Below are positions 23,876 through 33,900 of a stretch of DNA of 64,000 nucleotides, one piece after another; the stretch's first letter is position 1; the number at the start of each line of letters is the position of its first letter. The notes under the pieces were generated by a model that saw only the letters and a list, made by a program, of their open reading frames with translations, made no database searches and had not been told where the DNA came from. The stretch spans positions 57,501 through 121,500 of the forward strand of contig JAODUO010000559.1 of assembly GCA_025642075.2 (NCBI GenBank), given 5' to 3'. The DNA comes from Ridgeia piscesae. Its lineage: Eukaryota; Annelida; Polychaeta; Sabellida; Siboglinidae. A program made the position numbers and the translations under genes.

Positions 23876-24533
23876 ATGCGTGCCACTGTGTGTGTGTTCA
23901 AGGCAGCACTTGTTTTGACATTACCTGCAGTTGTCTGCATGGAATTAACCTTTTGAAGCAGTGGCAGATGGCCATTTTCGTGTAACCATGTCACACCTTT
24001 GCAGACATTCTCAACTGTGTCTGATAATTTAGGCACAAAAGCCATTGAAAGGTGTATTTTATGAAGACACTAGATCAGTAAATGTATGCACTGTCACAGT
24101 ACTCAGTTGACTGCACATAACCAAATGACAGCCATCGGGAGTGATGCATGACATGTATATTATAATTATATAGTATGTTTTGTGATAAGTTGCTTATGCG
24201 AATGTTTTCTACTGTCTCATTTGGTTCACATGATATCGTAACGGTAGACCTACCATTTCTTGATTTAAATATCAATCACTACATCAACCTCCCTAGTAAT
24301 TCATGAGTGCCGGGAGGGAGAATGTGACATGGTTGTTGTTTGCTATGCAAGTGTTTTAGAAATTGTTTGGGTAATAGAAATGTCATCTGATATTAATATG
24401 GTAATGTTTCGAGTTGTGTAAACATTTGTTTTGTCTTCAGGTGCTCAAACATCAGGAAGTGAAGTATTTTCAAGAGGTAGACAGAGAAAACGGCCGAGCT
24501 GACATGGACAGGATCTGTTCTCACATCTGTTAA
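14837..24533 (+). CDS. METTL4: METTL4, N6-adenine methyltransferase (9 coding exons, 433 aa)
   Basis: Nine exons (14837-15100, 15855-15911, 16668-16878, 17261-17422, 19986-20055, 21327-21501, 22259-22436, 23593-23684, 24441-24533) join without a frame break into 433 codons plus stop. Vertebrate METTL4 is a little longer (about 470 aa). It is an MT-A70 family enzyme that transfers a methyl group from S-adenosylmethionine to N6 of adenine; U2 snRNA is its best supported substrate, and DNA has also been proposed. The start MAVICELDCGW, the catalytic DPPW (residues 242-245) within YDLIVIDPPWHNKSVK, MWVTNRQ, KKPYETLILG and LELFARNLQPGLTSWGNEV all match the family, and all core blocks are present. 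A possible 3' splice site just before the ATG (tttctttcag) hints at a non-coding first exon. It is convergent with PTBP. Confidence 0.95.
15497..15580 (+). pseudogene. Partial copy of METTL4 exon 3 inside intron 1
   Basis: These 84 bp copy the last 84 bp of METTL4 exon 3 (about 16797-16880) with about seven differences. The frame is intact (SFLIDMVEFAGQTDPEDTSS), but the donor context has changed from G|gtacgt to G|gtgcac, no acceptor is visible at its left edge, and a TAG follows two codons later. It is a decaying partial exon duplication, out of order between exons 1 and 2. Confidence 0.85.
15855..15911 (+). CDS. METTL4: METTL4 coding exon 2
   Basis: 57 nt, phase 0 to 0: KRKCPLNEGEMAALDFHEK, matching the conserved 'KRKR ... 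F/LNxGELxAxxxH' block of METTL4. The acceptor reads cttgtccagtag|AAG. Of the two nearby AGs only the second works, because the first would put an in-frame TAG into the mRNA. Donor AAAAG|gttggt. Confidence 0.85.
16371..16407. repeat. (TA)n microsatellite in METTL4 intron 2
   Basis: About 18 TA units. The rest of the intron (15912-16667) shows nothing recognisable. Confidence 0.95.
16668..16878 (+). CDS. METTL4: METTL4 coding exon 3
   Basis: 211 nt, phase 0 in, phase 1 out. Acceptor tttgttttag. The donor is ACTG|gtacgt; a better-looking gtaagt 15 bases further on would add an in-frame TAA. It encodes the helical region VKPILENALEQLVNAG through AGQTDPEDTSSITLTG, less conserved than the catalytic core. 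Its 3' end is duplicated at 15497-15580. Confidence 0.85.
17261..17422 (+). CDS. METTL4: METTL4 coding exon 4
   Basis: 162 nt, phase 1 to 1. Acceptor tcacgtacag. It encodes DGILVNCLVEHE and the conserved HYLLPPHCSFLLSDL block just before the catalytic domain. The last 35 bp, ending CTCCTTCAAG|gtaaga, are the first unit of a 2-kb minisatellite, so the true donor is followed by many identical donor sites. The most 5' one is chosen because it alone joins in frame to exon 5. Confidence 0.9.
17390..19385 (+). repeat. 35-bp minisatellite made of an exon end plus 5' splice site, about 55 copies
   Basis: The unit is roughly GTAAGACCTCCGTCACGTCT followed by CCCCGCTCCTTCAAG. I count 55 AAGGTAAG sites by eye between 17421 and 19382. 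The first unit is the coding end of METTL4 exon 4 itself. Units vary at a few positions (CCG/CCA/CAC, CCGCTCC/CCACTCC, CTTC/CCTC), and some variants alternate in runs. At 18500-18610 the array is broken by pieces resembling its own right flank. The unit length is not a multiple of three, so use of the next donor would shift the frame. Confidence 0.97.
19400..19580. repeat. Dispersed repeat copy next to the METTL4 minisatellite
   Basis: Contains GGGAAGCATTCAGCTATG, CACAATTACTGCATAAA and CAAATATCCATCACTATCTA, matching copies at 327-430 and 51258-51345. The beginning of this segment is also found, in pieces, inside the minisatellite at 18500-18610. Confidence 0.7.
19986..20055 (+). CDS. METTL4: METTL4 coding exon 5 (catalytic DPPW)
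   Basis: 70 nt, phase 1 in, phase 2 out. Acceptor ttgtgtttcag, donor AAGAA|gtgagt. It encodes DGRQYDLIVIDPPWHNKSVK and a run of basic residues. DPPW is the MT-A70 active-site motif that holds the target adenine. Confidence 0.95.
20718..21026 (-). mobile_element. LINE reverse-transcriptase C-terminal fragment in METTL4 intron 5
   Basis: Open for 102 codons on the minus strand. It shows a LINE ORF2 tail: AYQALSSTQPAYLNSML, then a basic loop, then AVSVAIPTVWNSLPASVKSE, and RLKTYLFNAAL at the end. 5'-truncated and antisense to the gene. It differs from the fragment at 14220-14525 and is probably another family. Confidence 0.8.
21327..21501 (+). CDS. METTL4: METTL4 coding exon 6
   Basis: 175 nt, phase 2 in, phase 0 out. 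Acceptor cactgtgtcccag, donor CTGAAG|gtaggg. It encodes YWTLDNDDLRQLPIRDLAAD, VVMWVTNRQ and EWRVKIIAHWYWLK, the strand-helix blocks after DPPW in the MT-A70 fold. Confidence 0.95.
22259..22436 (+). CDS. METTL4: METTL4 coding exon 7
   Basis: 178 nt, phase 0 in, phase 1 out. Acceptor gggttttacag, donor CTATG|gtatgt. It encodes KKPYETLILGHV and VIASVPSSVHSQKPPLY; the KPY-E-LILG and S-KPPL motifs are family signatures near the cofactor pocket. Confidence 0.95.
22547..23039. mobile_element. 493-bp MITE with 15-bp perfect inverted ends in METTL4 intron 7
   Basis: GGCCGACTTCGATTG at 22547-22561 is exactly inverted at 23025-23039. Both flanks read TAT (22544-22546 and 23040-23042), a 3-bp target duplication. 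Less perfect inverted similarity continues inward (GGGTTACTCG). No transposase. A 3-bp TA-containing duplication would suit a PIF/Harbinger-like family, but this is a guess. Confidence 0.8.
23593..23684 (+). CDS. METTL4: METTL4 coding exon 8
   Basis: 92 nt, phase 1 in, phase 0 out. Acceptor ctggtgctgcag, donor AATGAG|gtatga. It encodes ILRAYVPKDARCLELFARNL and QPGLTSWGNEV, the closing motif of MT-A70 enzymes with the ELFAR and GWxSWGNE-like blocks; the usual W of GW is L here. Confidence 0.95.
23823..23883. repeat. (TGCG)n microsatellite in METTL4 intron 8
   Basis: About 13 TGCG units. The alternating purine-pyrimidine pattern is of the type able to form Z-DNA. Confidence 0.95.
24441..24533 (+). 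CDS. METTL4: METTL4 coding exon 9 (stop)
   Basis: 93 nt including the TAA at 24531-24533. Acceptor ttttgtcttcag. It encodes VLKHQEVKYFQEVDRENGRA and ends ICSHIC. The stop overlaps an AATAAA hexamer (24533-24538); another AATAAA at 25561-25566 would allow a longer 3' UTR. Confidence 0.9.
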   Translation: MLKHQEVKYFQEVDRENGRADMDRICSHIC

Positions 24534-25560
24534 ATAAACTCGTCAGTTGCACACACGTTAGTTTATGGTATTTTTGCAGTTGTCCACCGTTTGTAATGTT
24601 GACGCAAGACTACGGTAAGACTAGAGCATAAATTTACCTTTGTAATATTGGCTGTCAATAGATAATTACCCAAATTCTTGGCAATATTTTAAACAGGTCT
24701 CGTTTAGCCTACTCTAGCACACTACATAGATGTTAATTTTCTCAAAACCATTGGCCTTAATCTACCAACTGAGAAATTAAAAACAACTACAGCTGTACTG
24801 AATTCATTCAATGGGCCAACTAAGTGGTAAAACATTCACCAGGGGGCGCCACAGCCAAGACATGTTTGATATCTCGGGCAACAAATATCTTCTGCAGAAG
24901 TACTGAGATCACAGGCTCTGTGGGAACACGTTCCAGAATATATACTACAGTGGTGATAGTTGTAACTTGCTCCAAGTGTTCAGCAATGTGACGTTGATAA
25001 CTGTAGATGACTTGTCATAATGTGGTTGTAAAAAGCCTGCCTAAATCCAGTTTTTATTTCAGAGTCTATTGTATCAACAAAGCTGAATTTAGGCTGGCAT
25101 TTTGGTAATGTACTGCCGACTTTGTAGTGTGTTTAAAGGATTTCTGTAATGCGAGTACCTAGGTAATTACCAGGTCTCAGTTGGGTAGCAAACACCTGCC
25201 AACCCTACACTCAGTCCTAGATAAACCAAGTCGTCCAGACCGAGGCCAACACCACTGTTTCACAAAGCAACTCTACACATACCCTGTGGCGTCTTCTTGT
25301 GTTTGTTATATTATATTCCCATTTTTATTCTACTTACAATATACCATGGAAATGGCTACTTGATAATCCTGCATACTTTTTAAGTGAGTATATCTGCCCT
25401 TAACTGGGAATTAGCCAGCGTAGTAATTTGTAAAGAATGTGGGAAAGTTGAACATCAAAGGTAGTCAGTTTGCGACCTTTGCATATTATTAAAACTGTAA
25501 CCAACAGATTGTTTTGAAAGTGGATGTTTTGTTTACCACTGTGAACAATGTTATGACCTT

Positions 25561-25566
25561 AATAAA
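25561..25566 (+). terminator. Possible METTL4 polyadenylation signal
   Basis: AATAAA about 1 kb past the METTL4 stop. The alternative at 24533-24538 overlaps the stop codon and may be too close to be used. Position is inferred from the hexamer alone. Confidence 0.3.
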
Positions 25567-26998
25567 GTAAGTAAATACAATTTGACTGACAGTATACATT
25601 AAATTTATTAACATTAAATTAAAACAGGTGTAGACACCCTTCTGCAATGCAATGTCTAGACTACTCCAGAACTGTGATGGTTAGTAAATACAACATCTGA
25701 GAATGCGAATTGAAAATGGATTAAATTGTGTAGAAACATACAGCAAGTACAGATATACAATCATTTTTTCCATGGTATATTGGTAAGTGAAATATATTGA
25801 ACGATGTTGAAAGGATGTCTCAAAATTTTTCAACCACACAAAGAAATTAAAGGACAAAGTAAAAGAAGAGGTGAAACAGTCAACTCAATCAGGACATTGA
25901 ACTTTCACTATTACAGTGTAGCGGTAAAGATAACTAAAAATGGCTGGTGTCATCCAAGAGGCCTATGCATTCACATCAAGCGAGAGAATTTTGAATTTTT
26001 TATGTTAACGGTTTATGAAAGTTAAATTGTCATATGGTACAAATGCTTTGCAACTGGCGCCGGAGAAGCTAGCTCAGAGTGAGAGGAGACGGAGACAGGA
26101 ACAGGCAGGGAGATGGGAATGGTGGAAGCATTGGAAGATGTGCTGAGAAAGTGGACACGAGAACAGGTTCATTGGTGACAGCAAGTGATTTAATCTGTAC
26201 AATACAGCAGAAGACAAGTGCCAACTGAACGCAGTCGGTTTAGTAGTGGTAGTAGTAACAGTAATAGTAGTACAATATTGTAACAGAGTGACAAAGTTAC
26301 ACAGAGAAAAGTGTAGTACATGTTTAACGCAACAACAACGGAGAGGAATTGAAACTTGGTGCGATTTCCGCCAAACACAAGACGCGACAGAGAAAGAGTG
26401 CAGTGACAACGCCGGATAACTCTCGGTGCTCACAGCAATACCTCTGTACACAACGGCGTCACCTCACGCTACCAAAGTAACCAGTGACAAAGTACACAGC
26501 AATCGAGAAGAAGAACGGTGGGCAACATCCCAAGAAATACAATAGAAAAAGTAATAAAAACTTGCCAGTGTACAATAATAATATATACTCCCAAGTATTA
26601 CGAAAATAGTTCCCCTCACCAATTACTGTTTACCTACACCTTATTGTTTACATTATGAAAAATACGATTTCACGACTACCAACTAACATAAATATGTATA
26701 CTCGTATGTACTGCTGCCCTGTATTCCATCACCAACACCAACATGAGGCAATCTCAACAATGCTTTATTAGAAAACAATAAACTTCACAAGTTCGTCACG
26801 CAACAGTACCACTTGAGTAAATCCGTGCTAGTTGCGACTCTTCAGCGACGCCGGGCTCCACACCACGCAACCAACGCAGCATCCCCAAAAGGGGCCGTCT
26901 CCAAATTAACAGCTTCGCACGATGTCAATAAATAAAAATAATCCGTAAACAGTCTGATGATAAAAAAGCTACAAATGTTTACATATTGATCCCGATAC

Positions 26999-27277
26999 TT
27001 AGGCACGTAATACACCCGTCTGGGAGGGTGGTCGACCGAACCCCCGACCCCTCGACTGCTGCTTTTGCACCCCCTCAGACACCCCCCTAAATCTTTCACA
27101 TATAGCAACACACATACAACAGGACAGCAGAAAATAGCAGATAATTAAGAAAATATAATATATAGTCCCACACTCATCTAGGATATATCTGTGTACTGCT
27201 CCGTCCCCGATTTCTGTTGCCAGTTCTCGGGAACAAATAAAATTGATCGCCAAAGCAGTAATTATCATTGCTGCCAA
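26999..27277 (-). CDS. Doubtful small membrane-protein-like frame, 92 aa
   Basis: I do not recognise this frame. It starts MAAMIITALAINFICSRELA, which looks like a weak signal peptide, and has one clear hydrophobic segment (TIYYIFLIICYFLLSCCMCV, about residues 39-58) followed by a basic, glycine-rich tail. No splice partner, promoter or family match supports it, and AT-rich DNA often gives such hydrophobic frames by chance. Most likely not a gene. Confidence 0.12.
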   Translation of the reverse strand: MAAMIITALAINFICSRELATEIGDGAVHRYILDECGTIYYIFLIICYFLLSCCMCVAICERFRGVSEGVQKQQSRGRGFGRPPSQTGVLRA

Positions 27278-28771
27278 TTTGTGCTCAAAGTAAGAAGACC
27301 ACGTAATATTATATGACTCCGACTAAACTCTCAATGAAACACAATCACGAATTCACATCTCCAACAACTGTGACACGAACTCGATGTGGATACCAAGAGC
27401 TGTTTTCGGCTTCTCCAGTTCGGTGATAACACACAGTACTAAACAAATCCGTATTTACATTTACAACCATCAGAATATTTTTCACACCATGTCCCACAAT
27501 TTAAAACGAGTCAAGGCCCAAGAACGCATTTGGAATGGCAAAGATGTGATTTGCGAGTCTAGCAACAAACCAATTTCATCATTATTGGTGCGTACAGTAT
27601 ATCGTAATGAAGCACAGAATTGAGATACAAAGCAAACCTGCCCACAGCTACAATGACGATGTTTCATAGTAAGTAATTACACAATTCCATGTATCATAAT
27701 CACCTGAGACAAATAAGGTATTGGTTACTTAAACGACCTACATATCAATTCCAAATAGATATACAGATTCCAATCAAAAAATCCAATCAGTAATATACAA
27801 ATAACATACAAACTAATAATGATCGAAGAGCTACAAAAACGAATCAAGACGTACCGCTATCACACCTTAAAAATACTACCACAAAATTTATCCCCCACTA
27901 CCGTCTGTCTTGTCGATAATGCGACGGCAGCCGCGTCTATTCATTACAAATATTCCACAGAAAACAACAGAAACTGATGGTTGAAATCCCTACGCGACGT
28001 TCTGAGGAACAGGCCACGTGACAGTATCTATAGTCAGAAACAATGGAATGCCAAACAGTTCTCCCTGGTCCGTGTCTGTGTCTCCGTCTGCTGTCGTAAC
28101 TAGAAACGTTCGAGTAAGCATCAGCCGATGCCTCCCCAAATGTTACTACAAATCACACTGAAAATGCATTGCCGGACCGATGCCGTTTGTACATCACAAC
28201 TAACATAACAATATCGTTTCTGACGGCTGAATATAATGTGGCGTGGTTATGGAAAAACTGTGAGCGATTCAAATTGAAGCAGTCCAGCTGCCCAAGTGAG
28301 TTAGCAGATCTTAGTTACATTGTCTACACATGGCGAAATGTCTGCTTCCACAGGTGGGTGATGTTATAGTGGTTTCTATCACATTTCAGAAAATTGCTTC
28401 TTCAAAAAATAATGTGCTTTGTGTAAGGAGCAATTACCTAGCCTAATCACGCACTTTGCTGATAACAGATTTAGAAAACGATTCATGTGTCAACCACACG
28501 AGACCGACGGTCGAAATAAAGTTGATTAAATAACGGTTCCGGAAATACAAATCTGGGGAATACAGCTGTGTTTGCAGCCGTTCTAAACAATGCAGACATT
28601 TTTCAGCGTAACTCGCCGCTGACAAAATACAGAATATGCTCATATTGTGTGGTGCACTGTCGCACTGGTGGCTTCATATCACAGCAAAGTTCCTATCTTG
28701 TAACACTAGCAAATGGGTTTTCAAACCAGCGACTGAAAGGCATCTGTCGATGGATACATTTGGTCATACTG

Positions 28772-28777
28772 TTTATT
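28772..28777 (-). terminator. Possible PTBP polyadenylation signal
   Basis: AATAAA on the minus strand, about 400 nt past the distal PTBP stop. I saw no AATAAA between the two final exons, so both mRNA forms probably share this 3' end. Confidence 0.4.
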
Positions 28778-29172
28778 TGGTTCTACGTAACAGCAGAGGA
28801 CTAGCAACAACATGGATGTAACCACATTGAAAGGCACGTTAGTAACTAAGGATAAGACACTGGCTTAAAGTCATTACAAAAAGGGACGCTAGTGAAACTA
28901 AGTTAGCTGAATTTGTAAAAATTATATTTGCAAATCGCCACAAAATGTCCCATACGGGACAGGAACAACTGAACCACTGCTGAGCCAACCCCACAGGATG
29001 CGATCCCCTAAACGTGAAGCCACCACCACCACAGTGCACCACGCCTTGCATGTAGGTTCATCACATAATCTATGTACATACACACGCACACACATGGACA
29101 AATATATATATTTATCATCAAATATTTAAATTAGTTTAACTTAATTAATTTAACAACGGCACGGCGGCACGG

Positions 29173-29253
29173 CTACTGTGCGTGCGCGATGGTGGACTTT
29201 GAGAAGGACACGCGCAGGTGCGACGTTTCGGCGAGCTGATGGTTGTGCAGGGC
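29173..29253 (-). CDS. PTBP: PTBP exon 18b (distal final exon)
   Basis: 81 nt with stop [23 protein letters not shown] then TIAHAQ. It is a paralogous alternative to 18a in the same phase. The usual vertebrate ending is ...SFSKSTI, so 18b has the closer core but four extra residues (AHAQ). Acceptor tgtcttgttgcag. Confidence 0.85.
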   Translation of the reverse strand, partial: ALHNHQLAETSHLRVSFSKSTIAHAQ

Positions 29254-30909
29254 CTGCAACAAGACAAGGGGGGAGGCAACGGCATTAGCACGCCCGATCA
29301 CTACGAGACACAGGTGAGCTGTCAGACACAGGTAGGCAGGTGTGCAAAGACGCAGAGACGGCAGGCAGGAGAACAAGAGAGGTCTGCCCACGCAGGCTGT
29401 GACAGGAGTTAGATGGCCGATTTGCTGAAGGAGACACGCAGATGGCTGGAGCTGGCGTCCAGCTGAGTGTTGTGGAGGGCCTGGAAGAGAGAAAGATAGC
29501 ACACACATAGTATGAAAGCGGTGGGAGAGGCGCTAGGCAGCGCGCTCAAAGTATGCCTCAATGGTTGGCAACGTAAAATGGGAAAGCGTAAATGATAACA
29601 ACAGAAAACGGGACAGATTGCGTAAAACAAATAGCAGTGTGAAACGTAAACAGGTGGCAATTTAACATCTGTGAAAACGGGTGGCAGAGTAATAGCAGTG
29701 TAACTTAACAAATTTTAGGTAATACAGCCCCCTTATAGTTACGTTATTGTGGTCACCTAACAAGAGACCCAATGACGACAGTGTAAATAGTAAGGTCCCA
29801 ATCTTTCTGTAACCTTTCAACAATTGTATTGCACAAAAGGGCAGCAAATTAGAGAAACATGTATTTATTTACATTAATGATTGCTTGAATTAGTGAAAAC
29901 ATAAACAAATTGTCTAAAAATGACATTTATTGTAGGAATTTTGCCAAAGAACTGGAAATGTGAATTATTTAATTGTTGTTACACACGGGCATATCACTAA
30001 TTGCATGTCAAGATACTGGCTGTTGCTCAAGATATCCTTACAAAACAGGATCAAGGAAACTAACTGACACCCAGTTAGTTTAGTGAATACAAAGTACAAA
30101 TAGGGGGGTAGTGTGAACAAGGCAAAGGGGAGGGAATCTTGCAGAAACAAGTAGATTGAAGGTACCAAAAAAAACAACACCCGGCCCAGCAGTAGATTGT
30201 CAAGCAGAGAATAAACATCAAAGTCAGCATTCAACTGTACAGCTTCACTGAGGCTGTGGGTAGTAACAAACTGATGGTACAGATTAAATTCTTCACTTAC
30301 ACTACAATAATTATGTTACACGGGACCACAGTACAATAATATGTAGCATTTCAAACATGTATTATTAACTGCATATTGGTGCTTCAATTAGAGATAATCA
30401 CTGCAGTTGTAATAGTGAATATATCTGGCTTGAAATTCATTGCCGCGACACATCCTACCAGAAAACAGAGTACTCACAATCAGCCCTAAGACGGCTTCCT
30501 CGACCGAGTTCATTTGTATTAGTGCCATCTTCTTGTCTTTCCTAGAATGAGAACACGTCAACTGCAGTCGACCAGTACAAGACACTTGTGGTCTGACACG
30601 TTGGACATTTATTCACAGTAATTTCAATCTTAAGTTGCAGAAGTGCAGAAAATATCCTTGTAATCTAGTTTCTCAACCGGACACCAGATAGCAGCACATA
30701 CTCATTAAAATGTCCTTTTATACACGTTACTGATGACTTCTTGGGTATGCCATGGACTACTGTGTGCTTATAAACTAAATATTATATTGGGCATTCTATG
30801 TACCACGCACATCAAAATAAACAACCACAAGTATTTTACAGTACAACATTTCCTTGGGTTTCCAATGTAACACATGTGCACAGATATTTGTATTAGAATA
30901 GTTTACACA

Positions 30910-30970
<61 letters not shown>

Positions 30971-33900
30971 ATAAACTTGTCTGGCCATTAATGTTCTTAC
31001 TGAAAGAACTTAAAGGCCACTACGGTTCCGTGCTCGGTGAAGAGTTCTTGCAACTGTTCTTCCGTTGTGCTGGGTCTGAATGAAAAACACCACCGACATC
31101 AGCATCCAAGTAACAGTCGCCTGATCACTTTTCTTTCATAAGAACCCATAAACATAGCAACAGCATCAGTTACAGTCTGCCACAAAATAGGCAAAGATGG
31201 CTGCTGGGGACAGAGCCAAAACTAAGGAATGGCAAAAACATAAATTAACTTTACTCCAATTACATTTTGATGGTAACCTTAGTACTAATCCGTCAGATTT
31301 ACAGACTGACTAAAGGGGTATTGGTGTCAACAGAACATGCACTGCTCTTCATTTGTCTTTCTAAGGTGTCATCAAATGTCATTAGTCTGTTTTTGCTGAG
31401 CCAAGAAAAGTAAAAAATCCAGTGCAGAAAAATGGGGGAGTTTTGAGAAGGAAAACTCTAGACAGAGATGTTCAGGGTGAGACGTCTGTCACATGAAAGA
31501 GAGCTGGACTCACGGAATGTTGGAGAGATGAAGTGTCGCGGATGGAGGGAAGATGTTGTGGTGGTTCTTGGAGTTTGGCTTCTTGAACCGGTGCAGCGGG
31601 GAGTTGGTGTAATCTTTGGTGAGTCCGGCGTCCTAAATTGGAAGCAAAATACAATTTAGTATCAAAGATCAGTTCCCAATACAAACTACCGAAGGCAATC
31701 AAAACATTGACGTGAGTCGGTTTATTTTAGTTGTTTTCTAAGATTTGCAATGTTGTGTCTTTAGTCTAAATGTAGCTTTTCAAAAGAAGATCTGGAAATG
31801 CAACTCTTGAACTTTCTTCAACAGCACTTATGCAAAACTTGAACTCTCTAGCGAATCGTAAACTAAGGCTAGACTGTAAATGTAGACAGAATTAATTAGT
31901 TTTTAATAAGATTTCACAACAGATATGTCATTAGAAACCAGGTAAAAATAGTAAGGTAAAATATTTATCATTAAGACCAGACATGGATCATTTTACTAAG
32001 CTACAAAGCTCATAAGAAAATCCACCAATCAACAGTGTTTCAAAATGCATATAACTGCAATGGTACACTGAGAACACTAGTTCTATGACGTACAGGCAAG
32101 TCTCCTCGTGGCACACCCTGGTTTCGAGTGTTTAGATCACAAGATCACTATCAAGTAGCAACATAAAGTTTAATGAGCAAAACCAGGCATATGAGCTCAT
32201 GAGAACGTTAGTGAACTGGTGCCAGGTCATCAACATGACAACACAACAAGACCAGGAAAGTTTGCGAGTTGAGGGGAGGGGAAGTACTCACCGGTTGTCC
32301 CTCCTTCGGTAGTTGCACCATCGTGTGCTTTGAGGGTGAACATTTGATGTTTTTACCCCACAACTTCAGCTTGTCCAGATGCTGCATGGCTGCAACACAA
32401 ACAAAACCATTCATCAACAACTGCCCAAGAAACAGTAGAACTACTCACTAGTTAGTACACTAGTAAAGACAAGGGCAAGTTCATGGTGTCATGTCATTAT
32501 GAAGAATATATATTTATTCCTAAAATGCTGCATTTTATTTTGCAGTACTACATTCAAGTAAAACTCACACAATAAGAAGCAAGTTTAAACTTAAATTAAA
32601 TTTATTTCAGGTCTTCGTTTATTGTATACACTATACAACATTGTTAATTAAGTGACATTATAGCCCTATGTTGACGACTCTAGTAATATATCAACATATT
32701 GATGGTGGACATATTGATGGCATACAGCAATGAAGACTACTGACAACGTACCCAGCTGGGCCTGGGACGGATCTGTGAACTGCACCAGTGCATTGTCCTT
32801 CTTGTTGAACATAATCTTCACACGTACCACATCACCGTAGACCCCTGGTAGCGGAGAACCAACATGAAACATGTCACATGATGTCACACCAATTATTACT
32901 CCATCATTCCTCTCGCATATGCACACTCACCTGTTATGGAAATCCCCATCAAAGCACACGCACACGTAGATTTTCCAGTGATTGGCTTCCATATTATTTG
33001 GCCGTTTGAAAGACACAGGTATTCCGAGAAAAAGTTACGTTTTACACTACAGTTAAAACAACATGACTGATTTATGTTACACAGAGAAACAGGCAGCAAA
33101 TTATGTTAATAAAATAAGAATTACACAATGTTACACACAGACAACAAATGAATTAATGTCAAGCATTTGTAACAAAGTCAAGTTTACATGTGATTAGTGT
33201 AACCTTACTACACACTACCGTATATTTTCCAATCACAAGTACTGCCACAGGCAACAACAATCATTAAGCAATTTTATCTTTAACTTTTGCTTTTGGAAGA
33301 CAGCTCATTGTAAATATACAAAAATCGTAAAAAGTGAAACTCAATGGATGCTAGAATATATGCCCTGATAACCAAAATACAAGTTCAAATCTTGTTCTTT
33401 ACACCATCTTACATCACAACATTTTTGTTAAAATTAAATTTCGTCTAGTAACAACTTGCAATTTCATTTGTGGGTTTGTATCATTGGTTCCGAATTGCAC
33501 TAAGGCTTCAGATTAGTAGAAAGCACGTGTGTACACTTCACAATACACTGCCGTACCCCGTCCGACCCAGCACCCTGACCCGATCACTACGGTTACGCCT
33601 ATATGCTAGACACGAGAAAACGAGAAATAAACAGTGTGCTTATAAACGTACCAAAAAGGGTAAAGAGAGCGTCGGGCGTGACCATCTAGAGTTGAGAGCG
33701 AGGCAGCGCAGAGGGCAGCACAGAGAAGAGAGGCGAAGTGTCCGAGGATGACGCAGGATCAGACAGAGTCCACATGTAGAGACACCAATGAGTGGGGCGG
33801 AGGTCAGCGGGAAGAGAAAAAACACTCATTCAAATCATGGTAGTGTCCTGTGGCGACGCCACTCCACAGTCGTAACACAGCGACTTCTTGCAGCTTAAAT

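Larger units (their letters stand above)
24534..29172. other. Region between convergent METTL4 and PTBP; no conserved gene recognised
   Basis: Contains the 3' UTRs of both genes. From about 26050 to 28150 the composition changes (purine-rich plus strand near 26090-26160, GC-rich patches near 27000-27070), which suggests an inserted repeat, but I found no clear terminal repeats or reverse transcriptase. Open frames here lack recognisable domains. One minus-strand frame at 26999-27277 is listed separately. Confidence 0.4.

Noticed and set aside
28169..28369. Plus-strand frame with tryptophan/cysteine-rich sequence
   Set aside because: No family match and no convincing acceptor or donor pair linking it to METTL4 or another gene.
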